DNA from: Cannabis sativa
Lineage: Eukaryota > Streptophyta > Magnoliopsida > Rosales > Cannabaceae
Assembly: GCF_029168945.1 (NCBI RefSeq)
Contig: NC_083601.1
Span: 20,240,160 to 20,304,159, forward strand
Length of the DNA stretch: 64,000 nucleotides
Reading direction: 5' to 3'
Every line of letters starts with the position of its first letter. Positions within the stretch are counted from its first letter, which is position 1. Under the pieces are notes generated by a model. It worked only from the letters and a program-made list of their open reading frames with translations, made no database searches and was not told the origin of the DNA. Below are positions 12,901-23,393 of this stretch, one piece after another. Position numbers and translations under genes: made by a program.

Positions 12901-14367
12901 GTCAGATGCCCTTCATACTGATGAAGAAACTGAGGACACTGTCTCTGATACACCTCTGTTGGATAAGAGGAAGCGTGCTCCGGCCTTGAAATCTCCTTTT
13001 GTTGATTTCGGGTCTACTGATGTGGGGAGCACTCCAATGGAGCTTATGTCCTCAGGTTCTCAATCAGCTGGGCATGATAGGGATTTTAAAATGGTGACTT
13101 ATGTGAAGGGCCTTTATGCTCTTAATGATGCGTTTGTTGATCCCGTATCTCCCGAGATTGAGAAAAAATTTGACGCTTGGATTGGTGAAGGATTGCTTAA
13201 ACATCCTAGGTGACTGTTTTTATTAAATCTATTTTTGTATTATGTTTTATTTTTCAGTTTTATTCTGGTTTTAATGCTATTTTTTGTTGTTTCTTTGTTG
13301 TTTTAGGCATTACAATTGTTATGAAGATGGCGCAAAGAAATTTACCTCGGGTTTTAGGCTAGGTGTTGATTATGTTGAGGATAAAACTTGGTTTTATCAT
13401 TTGGCTACATGCGACATGTTTATAAACGACTCGGTAAAGTTTCCAATTTCTATTGTAGTTATGATAGTTTGTTTTCAGTTGCTTTATAAATGTTTTTAAG
13501 TTTTGATACTGTATTACAGTTTTTTAACAATTGTTCAACCTTTTCATTTGTGTTTCTGTGTTGTTTTTTTTTCAGCATATGAACACCATATTCTATTACC
13601 TTCGGAAAAAAGGTAAATATTCTTCCGCTGTGACGTTGAATTTTGCAACTACTGATTGTCTCTTTGATGATTCCATCCAAGCTTTGTACCACAAATATAA
13701 CAAAGCCAAGTCAATGAAGACTAAGATGTCACACATTCACGCTGCCCACCCAATAGCGCATTACATCCGAGGTATGCGCATTCCTTGTTCCAAGCCTTGG
13801 TATGAAGCCGATCATGTGTTATTCATCATCAATCTAAGAAGGGAAAGTCATTGGGTGTTTGGTCGTCTTGACTTGAATGAAGGGATTCTGTTTCTGTATA
13901 ATTCTTTGAGGACTGCGAAAATGAATGCTGCGGCTAGGAATGCCATGAAGGCTTATTCTGTGTTGCTGCCTTTGTTTTTCGATTTACTTGGTCTCTGGAA
14001 GAATAGGTCACATGCTCCTGCTTCAGGTTCTGACCCTACAGCTCCCTTAAGAATCGTGGAGATTAGTGGTCTGTCGTCTCAGCAGAAAAAGTGAGTGTTT
14101 CTTTTAAGTTTATTTTATGTTGTTTTTTAGTTTCTAAACTGTTTATTTTTCTTCTGTTTTTATAGTGATTGCGGAGCATATGTTGCTGCATTTGCCGAGT
14201 TCTTTATCCACGGAAAGGATGTCCCTGCGGACTTTGATATCGAAATTTATCGTACCCGGCTTGCTGCACTTTTCTTCTCATATGGCCAAAGGAAAATTGA
14301 TGAAAGCATTGATAGCGAGGATGAGAAGCAAAGCAAGTCTTCTAAGGCATCTAAATTGAAAAAATAG
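9996..14367 (+). CDS. Ulp1-like cysteine protease with DUF1985 domain (MULE-borne)
   Basis: Exons inferred: 9996-10250, 10981-11847, 11965-12252, 12380-12760, 12866-13209, 13307-13433, 13576-14090, 14166-14367. All phases agree, giving about 992 aa, although the exon 3 donor is uncertain. The N-terminus is basic and nuclear-signal-like. Exon 2 carries a DUF1985-type region, followed by a coiled segment and an Asp-rich acidic tract encoded by GAT repeats (12416-12465). The C-terminus is an Ulp1/SENP C48 peptidase fold with His846 (SHW) and Cys928 (NDCG). The residue 17 after the His, normally the catalytic Asp, is Asn863 (LYNSL). The family removes SUMO-like modifiers in known cellular members; the function inside MULEs is unknown. 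No internal stops were seen. Confidence 0.82.
10576..10965 (+). repeat. Tandem duplication of about 195 bp in intron 1 of the Ulp1 gene
   Basis: Two adjacent diverged copies begin atgtttgatgtgttttcga (about 10576) and atgtttgatgtgtttttcga (about 10771). They share the following gtttagttgtttgctgtta and the later ttgtatctg and ttttattcac blocks. The array ends just before the acceptor at 10980. Confidence 0.7.
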
Positions 14368-14938
14368 GATCTTTTATATTGGTGACTATTTTGTGTTATT
14401 GGTTGAATCTATTATCAGACAATAGTTAGTGTTATTGGTTGAATGTAGGTATTATATTTGATTTTATACTTTGTACCTGGTTTAAAACTTTTAGAATATT
14501 TGACATTTACTCCTTATAATATGTTTATTGTATAGGTTTGTATTTCCTAAAGTTATTTGTTTTTTTAATTGTTCAAGTTTTTATACACGGTCGCACAACT
14601 ATGGAGAAACTATTAACCAACTGAATACAAACAATGTTTTTATATTTCTAAATTGTGCTATGAATGTATTTTTATTCTTTGTTTTTCCATTACTCCTTTT
14701 TCCTTTATTTTAGTTATGTTTTATCAATTCTTACCTGACTTCTTTTAAAACTGTAAAGAAGAAGTCATTCCGGTACTTAATATTTACAAAGTGTCACAAC
14801 TGTAACAAAACAATTTTGCAACTATTAAAAAACTGTTTCAAATTTCATAAAAATGAAATCCCATGTATTTAGAACATCACAGATCAACCTGTTTGAATTT
14901 GCACACAGAATTAAACAATTCAAATATTTCATATGTAT
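14368..14938. other. Intergenic spacer between the two convergent MULE genes
   Basis: AT-rich spacer holding the 3' ends of both element genes. No further coding sequence was recognised. Confidence 0.5.
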
Positions 14939-17347
14939 TTATTTTATTGCTTGATTGTTGCATGTCTTTCGATTGTGTCCGTGTTGACCACATTTGCTGC
15001 ACCTGTTATGTTTTTTTGTATCCCATTCAGATAAAAACCTTCGTTTCCTTGGTCTTCCAGATCTTATTTTTTGGTTTGGTGGCAGAACAATGATATCTTT
15101 TATGTTTTGTGGCACATCCCATGTTGTGGGATTGTGTACCGGATATGTTGAGTCGCTGTATGTTTCAAGCCATGTTCTTGTGGTGTAATAACCTGAACAG
15201 TAGTTGTAAACATTCAAGTTCATCTCTTTTATAACAGCAAGCGCATGAGCACACGGTAACTCGTCAAGTTGGAATCTGTTGCAACTGCATGTTTTCTCCT
15301 TGAGGTTGATGACCCATGATCTGGTTAGTTCAACGACTTCGAACATGGTCTCGTTTATTGGTTTTACCTGCGGATTAAGTAAATTTATAAAATTGTTATT
15401 ATGTATAACAACGGCAAACAAACTACTAAGAAACTATAATGCAACTAAAATATTAAACATTTCATTACATTTTCTGTCAATGAGTCCACAAAGTTGTCGA
15501 CTAATTTCTTCTCTGTTGTAGGTGTTAAAAATGTTGTTATTTTCTGTGCTTTTTTTCTGTTTGTGTATGTCCATTGTTGTATCAATGCTCTCAATGACTC
15601 CATCAGTGTTGTGATTGGTAGCTCTCTAGCTGCCAAGTTTGCTGCATTTAGAGATTCAGCAATGTTTGAAGTCATAGTTGAATACCTGTTGTTTTTCCAG
15701 TGGTATCTTGACCATTTGTGGTATCCAACTTGTTGTAAATATGGTCTTACACGGATGTCCAAGCTGTCCAACTCGCTCATATGGTATTCAAATTTCCTCT
15801 TCGTGTATGCTCTGGCTGCAGCGAAGAATGGTTTATCCAGCTTGCTTGCATTCTTTTTAAAGGTTGCTTTTAGGTTGCTTAACAGGTGGTATACACAATA
15901 GCAATGTGTGATTTCTGGAAATACTTGACAAGCTGCCTTACTTATGCTCTCATGTCTATATGAGATCAAGCACTGTTGCTCTCTAATCCCATATGTTTCT
16001 CTTACTTTTGTGAAAAATCATTGCCATGAGTTGTTGTTTTCTGAATCCACAACAGAAAAAGCTAGTGGAAAAATGTGCCCATTTGCATCTTGTGTACAAG
16101 CAGAGAGCAATGTCCCTCCATATGTTGATTTAAGGAAAGTTCCGTCAACAACTATTATAGGTTTGCATTTCTTCCATCCTTTTATTGATGCATCCAGTGC
16201 GACAAACAAGTACTTGAAGCTGTTGTCATCCTCTGTTTGCATGTGCACTATTGTTCCGGGATTAGTTTTTTGCAACATGTGCAAAAAAACTGGGCAGCAG
16301 CTTGTATGATTCGTTGGCATTTCCTCGTAATTCTTCTTGCGCGTGCTCTTTGCTTCTCCATGCTTTCATGTAGTTCATTCTCACCCCATACTTGTGTTTC
16401 ATTTCTCCTCTGATGTCTTGTGGCGTTTGAGTTGTTTTTATGTTGGTAAACTGTGGCTTGATGTAATTTCCAATCAATTTCGTTGTAGCTTGTCTCTTGT
16501 CGGCAAATCTTATGTTTAGATCACAAGTGTGTATCACCTTTCTGTCGTACTTTCGAATGATGAATGACTTTGTTGGCCCGTTTCTGGATGCTGTTAGTGC
16601 CCACTTGCATTTTGGATCCAAACAACAAATCTTGTATGTTCTTGCACATGATTTTTTAACTCTGAATTGGAAGTTGTTCCTAATTGCATAGAAACCAAGC
16701 ACACTCTGCAGTGTTCCTTTGTCTTTGTATATTTGTGCTTCTTCTATTTCAGGATGTTGCGGATCTATGATTAGTAGTTCGTCATAATCTGTGATTTCTG
16801 GTTCCTTTTTTTTGTTGTTTTCCAGTTGCTCAACCATCTCCTCTGCCACAAGTTTTGCATAGTCCATGAAGTCAAAACTTTCTCCCCCAAATTCTGGTAT
16901 TGTAGCTTCAATTGTATGTTGTTGATTTGTTGAGTCTTCTGTTGTTGCTGCATTGTATTCGATTGGTTGGAAGGCGCTTGTATGTGTAATTAATGAATTG
17001 TCATTTCCCAAGAATGATGCATCGATGGTTGTTGTTGGGTTGTGGATGACATTCACACACAATGGGTATGTTGTGAAGTCGGGGTCCTTCAGTTTGAGTT
17101 GTATGTAGAAATCCAGGCTTTGATCATCCTTTATCCTCAATGGTTGGTATCCTTCCTTCACTTGATATTCCAGTTGCAAAACAGTGTTTTCTTGGTTGCA
17201 CTCCAGGACATCTTTGAGTTTCTGTTGCAAATCTTCATAGTTACAATTGGATGAAATGTAATGTCCACTGGCTTCATAATTTTCATAATTCATTCGATCA
17301 TCGAATTGTCCATTGTAGAAGACTAGGAATGGAATGTCTTTCCTTTC
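14939..17347 (-). pseudogene. MuDR-type MULE transposase, broken by a frameshift and a stop
   Basis: Read on the - strand from 17347. The coding part starts after a splice acceptor with IPFLVFYNGQFDDRMNYENY. A long N-terminal region with a MuDR-type zinc-binding domain follows (about 16500-16700). The DDE transposase core starts at PIIVVDGTFLKS (about 16150), with TSNIAESLNAA further on, then a SWIM zinc finger CSCNRFQLDELPCAHA and a CCHC knuckle CSKCGQHGHNRKTC near the C-terminus. An intron spans 15368-15468. Two lesions are visible: a one-base frameshift in a T run at about 16275-16285, and a TGA at about 16015-16017 where the family has Trp (SW-x-FF). Upstream exons with the true start were not resolved. 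It is convergent with the Ulp1 gene of the same element. Confidence 0.85.
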
Positions 17348-18492
17348 CTGTGTTTTTCCAATGGTTATTAGTCCGAGGCAACGAATTTTAAAACTGGTTT
17401 GATTCTGTTATGAAATAGAGTACAAACTTACTTCTATCTCTGTCCCTTTGTTCAAGCATTGTATTTCCTGTCCTGATTCCTGCTTTTGCCATTTTTTTGT
17501 TGTAAATAAACTACAAAGAAACGAGAATAAAACTATTATGAAACTTCATTAAAATTTTGGGAAACTAACCATTTCTCAAACTGTTTTGTCCTCTATCTTT
17601 TCCAAAATAAATTCCTGCAAAAAATGTAATGAAACTATTATTAAATGATTATGCAACTGTAAATCAACTTAAAACCCACAATTCTTTCCTCAAAATTACA
17701 TAGTTCTTACTCATTGTCATTTTTCATCATGTTTATTCGAATCAGATCAATTTCTAACTATTATAAAACTAATTTTCTACCATTTACATAAATCGTACCT
17801 TGTATATATGCTAGCTTTTGGTACTCGTCAATTGACACTTCTTCATGATTTGTAAACCATTTTAAAACGATAATGCAACTGTAAGGCAACGCAAAAAATT
17901 AAAAAAAACCTTATTAGTATCAAGTGGTTCCTTAATTAGAATCAGTTCTTGTTTTTTGTTTTTAGAATCTGAATTGCCTCTTGTACACCAGTGAATCAAC
18001 CAGAATGCAACTGTGTATGACGTGTATCATTGTTGAAAAAAATTTCATTTCATACCTTTTTTTGGATTTGAGGGGGAGCTCCAGATCTGTTCAATACAGA
18101 TTTACATTGCTTCAATCTGGATTTTCGATGCTCGTTTGAGTGATATTGCACGATAAAAAACCGAAATCAAATGTTTAATTTCAGTTTCTCCACGGTTTTC
18201 TGGTCTTTTTTTTTTAAAATTTTCTGTTTAGATCCTTGGATTTGTTCGTTTCCTATCGAAATTCGCCGGAATTTATGGCTGTTCTACGCTCGATCTGGTT
18301 TCATTCTGTTGCGTAGCCGACTGCATCGATGGAGGTTCCTTCATCGTCTCCGTTTGTGACGTGCGACTGAAGGTATAGGTCAAGTGGTATTTTTGTAATA
18401 TATTCAATGTGGGCTGTACAAATGTTGATTGGGCCGGCCCACAGTATTTTTGTAATATTTTACCCTTTTTGGAATTTTCCTGTTTTTTTCCC
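17348..18492. other. Transposase 5' region and right end of the MULE
   Basis: Introns, possible small 5' exons of the transposase (a start codon in good context lies near 17490 on -, but phase could not be joined) and the promoter/terminal region. The right terminus repeats gtatttttgtaata at about 18389 and 18447, mirrored at the left end. Confidence 0.45.
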
Positions 18493-18689
18493 TAAATTTT
18501 ATGACAGCCTTAAATAAGGAAAAACAATCTGTTGTTCCAAATTAGTATGCCTTTTTTGTTTGTATCAATTATTTCAGGACATATTATCTATAATTATTTT
18601 ATATGTATTAATTTAGTTTTGAGCTTGTTAACAAATAGTGTACGAAAATAATTAGTGGGATAAAGAGAACAAACCAATTTGAAGACATA

Positions 18690-18998
18690 GGCGTTTGGTT
18701 GGGAGGAATGAAAATATAGAAATGGGAATGGGAATGGGAATATGAATAGGAATGGAATAGAATAAAATTTAAAATGCATAAAAAAAATTGATAAAAAAAT
18801 CATTAAATTTTTTTTCTTGTTACATTAGAATGGTCATTCCTTTGTTTTTAAAATGGAATAGTCATTCTACCAAAATGGTGGAAAGAGCATTTCATTGGAA
18901 TGCTATTCCAATACTTTAAAATGCAACCAAACAAATGAATGGAATAAAAATTGTTTCATTTCTTTTCCATTCCATTTCATTACCTCCAACCAAACGCT
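18690..18998. mobile_element. MITE, GGCGTTTGGTTGG family, copy 1
   Basis: Inverted ends ggcgtttggttgggagg and cctccaaccaaacgct. Interior tracts of GGAATG and ATTCCATT are typical of the family. Parts such as ccaaaatggtgg and gaatggtcattcc are shared, in opposite orientation, with the split copy at 22953-28428. The superfamily was not determined; no clear target duplication was found. Confidence 0.7.
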
Positions 18999-19331
18999 AC
19001 CTACTAGAGAATTGATTTTGATCCCAAATTACTCTAACCCAAAGAGGTCCCTCCGGCTTCACCTATTTGTGAGGTTTACATGTTGAATTTTTAATTGTGA
19101 GTTTATTAACTATTTGTGTTATTTCTAGAAATAAAAAATTATAATAACCATTGACCTTTGTTATTCATGATCATCCAGATCTAGAATGGCTAATATAACC
19201 GAAATTGCAAAAACATATTTCAAACAATTAATTAAGTGAAAATCAACCATATTCTGAAAACGTTCAAACTTTCTAATCCAATTGTGTCTATTCACGTGCT
19301 ACCCACGCTTACTTGCATAACAAATAAATTA
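18999..19331. other. Intergenic DNA between MITEs
   Basis: AT-rich sequence with no recognised gene or element. Confidence 0.4.
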
Positions 19332-19332
19332 T

Positions 19333-19766
19333 ACAGTAGAACCTCTATTTAAGAATACTCTATTCAAGAATAACCTCTAATTTGTTATAAAAAAATCAAG
19401 TCCCGATTTGGGCCAATTATAAATAAGAATAACCTCTAAATTGTAATTAGTTATACATTTTTTAAGTCCCGTATTAACAAAGTATACCTCTATATAAGAA
19501 TAATTACATCTTAATAAAATATATACATGTATTTTATAAATTTATTTATGTAAAATTAATAATTTTATTTTAAATTATAATACATGTATCAAATTATATT
19601 TACTCTAAAATATTTCTATTATGATATAGTATTAATGATTATTTATTGTTATTATTGTTACATTGATATTTTTTGGTTTTTTAATTTTTTTCTAGTGTAA
19701 CTCTATTTAATTATAACCTCCCAATTAGAATATAATTTACTTGGTCCCAAGTGTAGGTTCTACTGT
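19333..19766. mobile_element. MITE with CAGTAGAACCTCTAT-type termini
   Basis: The left end cagtagaacctct and right end aggttctactg are inverted copies, each bordered by TA, which would suit a TA target duplication. Internal repeats of the motif aagaataacctct are present. No coding capacity. A 2-base duplication is weak evidence, so the superfamily (Tc1/mariner-like or hAT-like) is open. Confidence 0.6.
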
Positions 19767-20228
19767 AGAAGGTTTCAAGGTCGGCTAAACTCTAGAGAGA
19801 GGACACTTTCATCTTTTAACATCACCTCTATTGTCCTTTCTTTGCGTGTAATTGTTTATTATTATTGAATAATATATACAGATAAATAAATTCTTGATCC
19901 ATACGCCAAGTACACATGATCTTATAGCCAAAATATTTAACTACCATGGGTACCTTTTCCTTTTCTCCAAAAACAAAAAAATAAGTTGGTCAAAGTCACA
20001 TAACATATAATATATGACAAATATCAATATAGCAACACAGCTAAACTTATTTAGCAAAATAAATAAAACATTGCTTAACTTAACAAGTTGTCCTATCTTC
20101 TTCACTACAGAAATTTTGACTAAAAACTTCAGACCCAAGTACAATTTATTATAAATCCTCAAGTTTAATTTTCATAGCCACCACAGACACACACACACAC
20201 AAAGAACTTAAGCTAGATCCTCAAAAGT
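19767..20228. other. Intergenic DNA and 5' region of the P450 gene
   Basis: AT-rich. A CA microsatellite (about 20184-20201) lies some 30 bases before the P450 start codon, probably in the 5' leader. Confidence 0.5.
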
Positions 20229-22184
20229 ATGGAAAACTGTGTACTAAATTTGCTTGCACTTTCTTCACTGATTCTGCTACCCTATGGTGTTGCCAAAGCT
20301 TTCTACACCATTTGGTGGAAACCCAAAAGTTTAGAGAGAAATTTTAAACAACAGGGAATCAAAGGCACCCTTTATAGGCCATTGGTTGGGGACGTGAAAG
20401 AGTATGTGACAATGATAACAGAGGCATGGGACAAGCCCCTCAATCTAACCCATCAAATCGTTCCACGTGTCGATCCATTCACTCTAGCTACTGTACAGAA
20501 ATATGGTAAGTTCAACCAATATATGCATGTCTGTCACATACTATTTATAATTTTTAGAATAAGAGAGGCTTACCTTTGATTTGCACAGGGAACATATCGG
20601 TGGTTTGGTTTGGAACAACACCAAGGCTGACCATTAAAGATCCGGAATTGATGAAAGAAATTCTGTCCAACAAACTTGGCCACTTCAGCAAGCCTTTTAT
20701 AAGCCCTGTTATAAGAATTTTGACTAGAGCAGGATTGACAGTTTTGGATGGTGAAGAGTGGGCCAGGCATAGAAGGATAATAAATCCTGCTTTCCACTTA
20801 GAGAGACTCAAGGTTTTCATTTCTCAATTTCTCATGTCTATTCTAATTTTAAACTAGGAGTTTGAGTTTCTACCTAGAACAAGTGATGTTGAAAACAAGG
20901 TTTGTGTGTTTTTGTTATAGGATATGATACCAGCTTTTACAGTCAGTTGTAGTAAGATGATAGGAGAATGGAAGAGCTTGGATGTTACACATGGGACTTG
21001 TGAAGTGGATATGTGGGTTGAATTTCAAAAACTCACTGCAGATGTCATTTCTCGAGCAGCATTTGGGAGCAGCTATGAAGAAGGGAAGAAGATGTTTGAA
21101 CTTCAAAAAGAGTTGATATTGCTAACACTAGAAGCAATGCAGAGCATGTACATTCCTGGTTTAAGGTGAAAAGTCACTCACTAGATGAAACTAATTTTAT
21201 TTCTATTTAAAGAAGAATAATCAAATGCTTTGCTTTTAACTTTAAAGCTTCCCACTGTATAGGTTTGTTCCTACCAAAACGAATAGAAGAAGAAAACAGT
21301 TGGACAAGGAGATCACATTGATACTAAAAGAAATAGTTCAGAACAAAATGAATGCAATGAAAACAGGACAAACCAAGGTTGATGACTTGCTAGGCCTAAT
21401 GTTACAATCCAACAACCAGAATAATTTACCAGAACACACAACTAGCAAGAAAAGTAATGGATTGACACTTGATGAGGTAATAGAGGAGTGCAAACAGTTC
21501 TACCTGGCTGGCCAGGAAACAACATCTTCCTGGTTAACATGGACTATTATAGTCTTAGCAATGCACCCTGAATGGCAGGAAAAGGCAAGAGATGAAATCC
21601 TGGAAGTTTGTGGGAAGAAAGAACCTAGTTTTGAAGCTTTAAGCCACCTCAAGATTGTGAGTATTCACTTCAATATTTTCTTCTTTCTAAATCCTAAAAG
21701 CTACTTATGCAATGCATTTTAACTAGTTCACAATGCACAAAAAAAATTTATGCAGGTAACAATGATATTGAATGAAGTGTTAAGGCTATATCCACCTGTG
21801 ATTGCCCAGTATCAACATGCTTACAAGGAAACAAAAATAGGTCACATCACCATTCCAGCCGGGGTGGATCTAAACCTACCTACGCTTCTTCTACATCACG
21901 ATCCTGCACTCTGGGGAGATGATGCAGAAGAATTCAAACCGGAAAGATTCTCTGAAGGAATTTCGAAGGCAGGTAAAGACAACCAGCTAGCATTCTTTCC
22001 ATTTGGATGGGGACCAAGGACCTGCATTGGACAAAATTTTGCCATGATAGAAGCAAAGATTGCAGTGGCTATGATTCTACAACACTTCTCGCTGGAGCTT
22101 TCGTCTTCATATACTCATGCTCCTTATACTGTTATGACTCTTCAACCACAACATGGAGCCCATGTTAAGTTGCACCAGCTCTAA
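20229..22184 (+). CDS. Cytochrome P450, CYP72 clan (CYP749A/CYP721A-like)
   Basis: Exons 20229-20505, 20589-20812, 20921-21165, 21263-21656, 21756-22184. Phases agree, giving 522 aa. An N-terminal membrane anchor (about residues 5-25) is followed by a P450 catalytic domain. The I-helix oxygen-binding motif is AGQETTS (from residue 331), ExxR is E387-R390, PERF is present, and the heme loop [17 protein letters not shown] has Cys470 as the iron ligand. P450s of this clan are ER-bound monooxygenases working with NADPH-P450 reductase; members oxidise hormones and triterpenoids. Five exons and the [13 protein letters not shown] loop fit the CYP72 clan. The exact family and substrate cannot be set by eye. 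It appears intact and has no neighbouring pathway partner. Confidence 0.92.
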
Positions 22185-22952
22185 GTTTGCAGTTAGTTTT
22201 CATTTCAAGATTTTGTCAATAATGTGGTTTGTGAATCACAAATGCTTGTGTGAAATTGTGTAGAAGTTTTAATGCTATGAGAGGTCCAATATTGGGTTTC
22301 TCATTGGTGACAATTATGTTTGACAGTAAGGATGATAGTATTGTCTTCTTATATAAATTTACTTTGATTTCAATTTCCTTAAATCAACTACTCATCATAA
22401 AAAAACAAAAGCCAATATTAGTGAAGAAGAGATATAATATTTTATGAGGATTCAAATAGCATGAAATGCAATCTAGTGTTAGAAAAAATGTTCCACCAAT
22501 AACAAAATGAAGAATGATCAAAGATAAACTTATATGAGATTTGCTCTTATTTTTCATTTTCCCCTTCATTAAAGCATTAGTAAACAAACTTGACAATCCA
22601 TTAAGTAAACATCACATTTTGCTAGTCATGTAACCTCAAAATTTGACATTCAAATTTTTTGAATGAAAACCACTTTGGTTTTACATTGAAACCTCTCATA
22701 TATGCTGGTTGAGCTACCCAACAATGCAACAAGGCTTCTCCGCATGATTGATAGCCACAACATCCTGAGAAAACACACAATCCATACCTGAGGAGACATG
22801 CATTTATTAGTTTAGAAAAATTAAGCTAAGAAAAGAACAATAATGATGATGTGTAGTGTATATAATCTTTAAAGTTTCAGTTGAATACTCTACTCACATC
22901 ATAAAGAGTATTGCCATTCTTTAGCTTGATTCTGTACACAAACATTTTACCT
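22185..22952. other. Intergenic DNA; 3' UTR of the P450 and a possible spliced scrap on -
   Basis: Holds the P450 3' UTR. On the - strand, a short open stretch at 22898-22945 (MFVYRIKLKNGNTLYD) ends at a good GT donor. Another open stretch near 22700-22770 (DVVAINHAEKPCCIVG then stop) follows an AG acceptor. They could be remnants of a small gene cut by the MITE at 22953. I do not recognise a family. Confidence 0.25.
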
Positions 22953-23128
22953 GGCGTTTGGTTGGAGGTAATGAAATAGAATGGAATGGAAAGGAAACAA
23001 TTTTTATTCCATTCCTTTGTTTGGTTGCATTTTAAAGTATTGGAATAGCATTCCAATGGAATACTCTTTCCACCATTTTGGTGGAATGGCTATTCCATTT
23101 TAAAAAGAAAGGAATGACCATTCCAATG

Positions 23129-23393
23129 TGTTAAACCTGTGAGCCATGAGCAAATACACACCATGAACAAGAACATGAAAGAAGGAAAGAGCAGAAAAAG
23201 ATAGAGAGAAAGGTAACAGAGAGAAAGACAATGGAGAAGAAAGAGTATCTCATTGAATGAATGAGTGTACAAGATATTTATACAACATTCATGTAGAAGC
23301 AGCAAGGAAAACAACTAACAGAAATCAGTTGCAACAACCAACTGAAAGGCTAACAGTACTAACAACTAACAGACTCAACTAACTGCCTTAACA
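23129..23393 (-). repeat. Copia LTR (3' LTR of the 23.1-28.3 kb element)
   Basis: 265 bp, same length as its partner at 28043-28307. It differs from it at three sites that I can see (around 23195, 23216 and 23300). Confidence 0.93.

Larger units (their letters stand above)
9590..18492. mobile_element. Complete Ulp1-carrying Mutator-like element (KI/CUMULE type)
   Basis: The 9-bp direct repeat taaatttta lies at 9581-9589 and 18493-18501. The roughly 50 terminal bases are imperfect inverted repeats of nearly equal length, sharing a tattacaaaaa-like block about 35-45 bases in. Inside are two convergent genes: an Ulp1/DUF1985 protein (+, 9996-14367) and a MuDR-type transposase (-, 14939-17347). 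This pairing is the known layout of Ulp1-bearing plant MULEs (Arabidopsis KAONASHI, melon CUMULE). The element has weak TIRs, like many of that group. The transposase is broken, so this copy is probably not autonomous now. Confidence 0.85.

Noticed and set aside
15494..15901. + strand open frame of 135 codons inside the MULE
   Set aside because: Antisense shadow of the transposase coding sequence.
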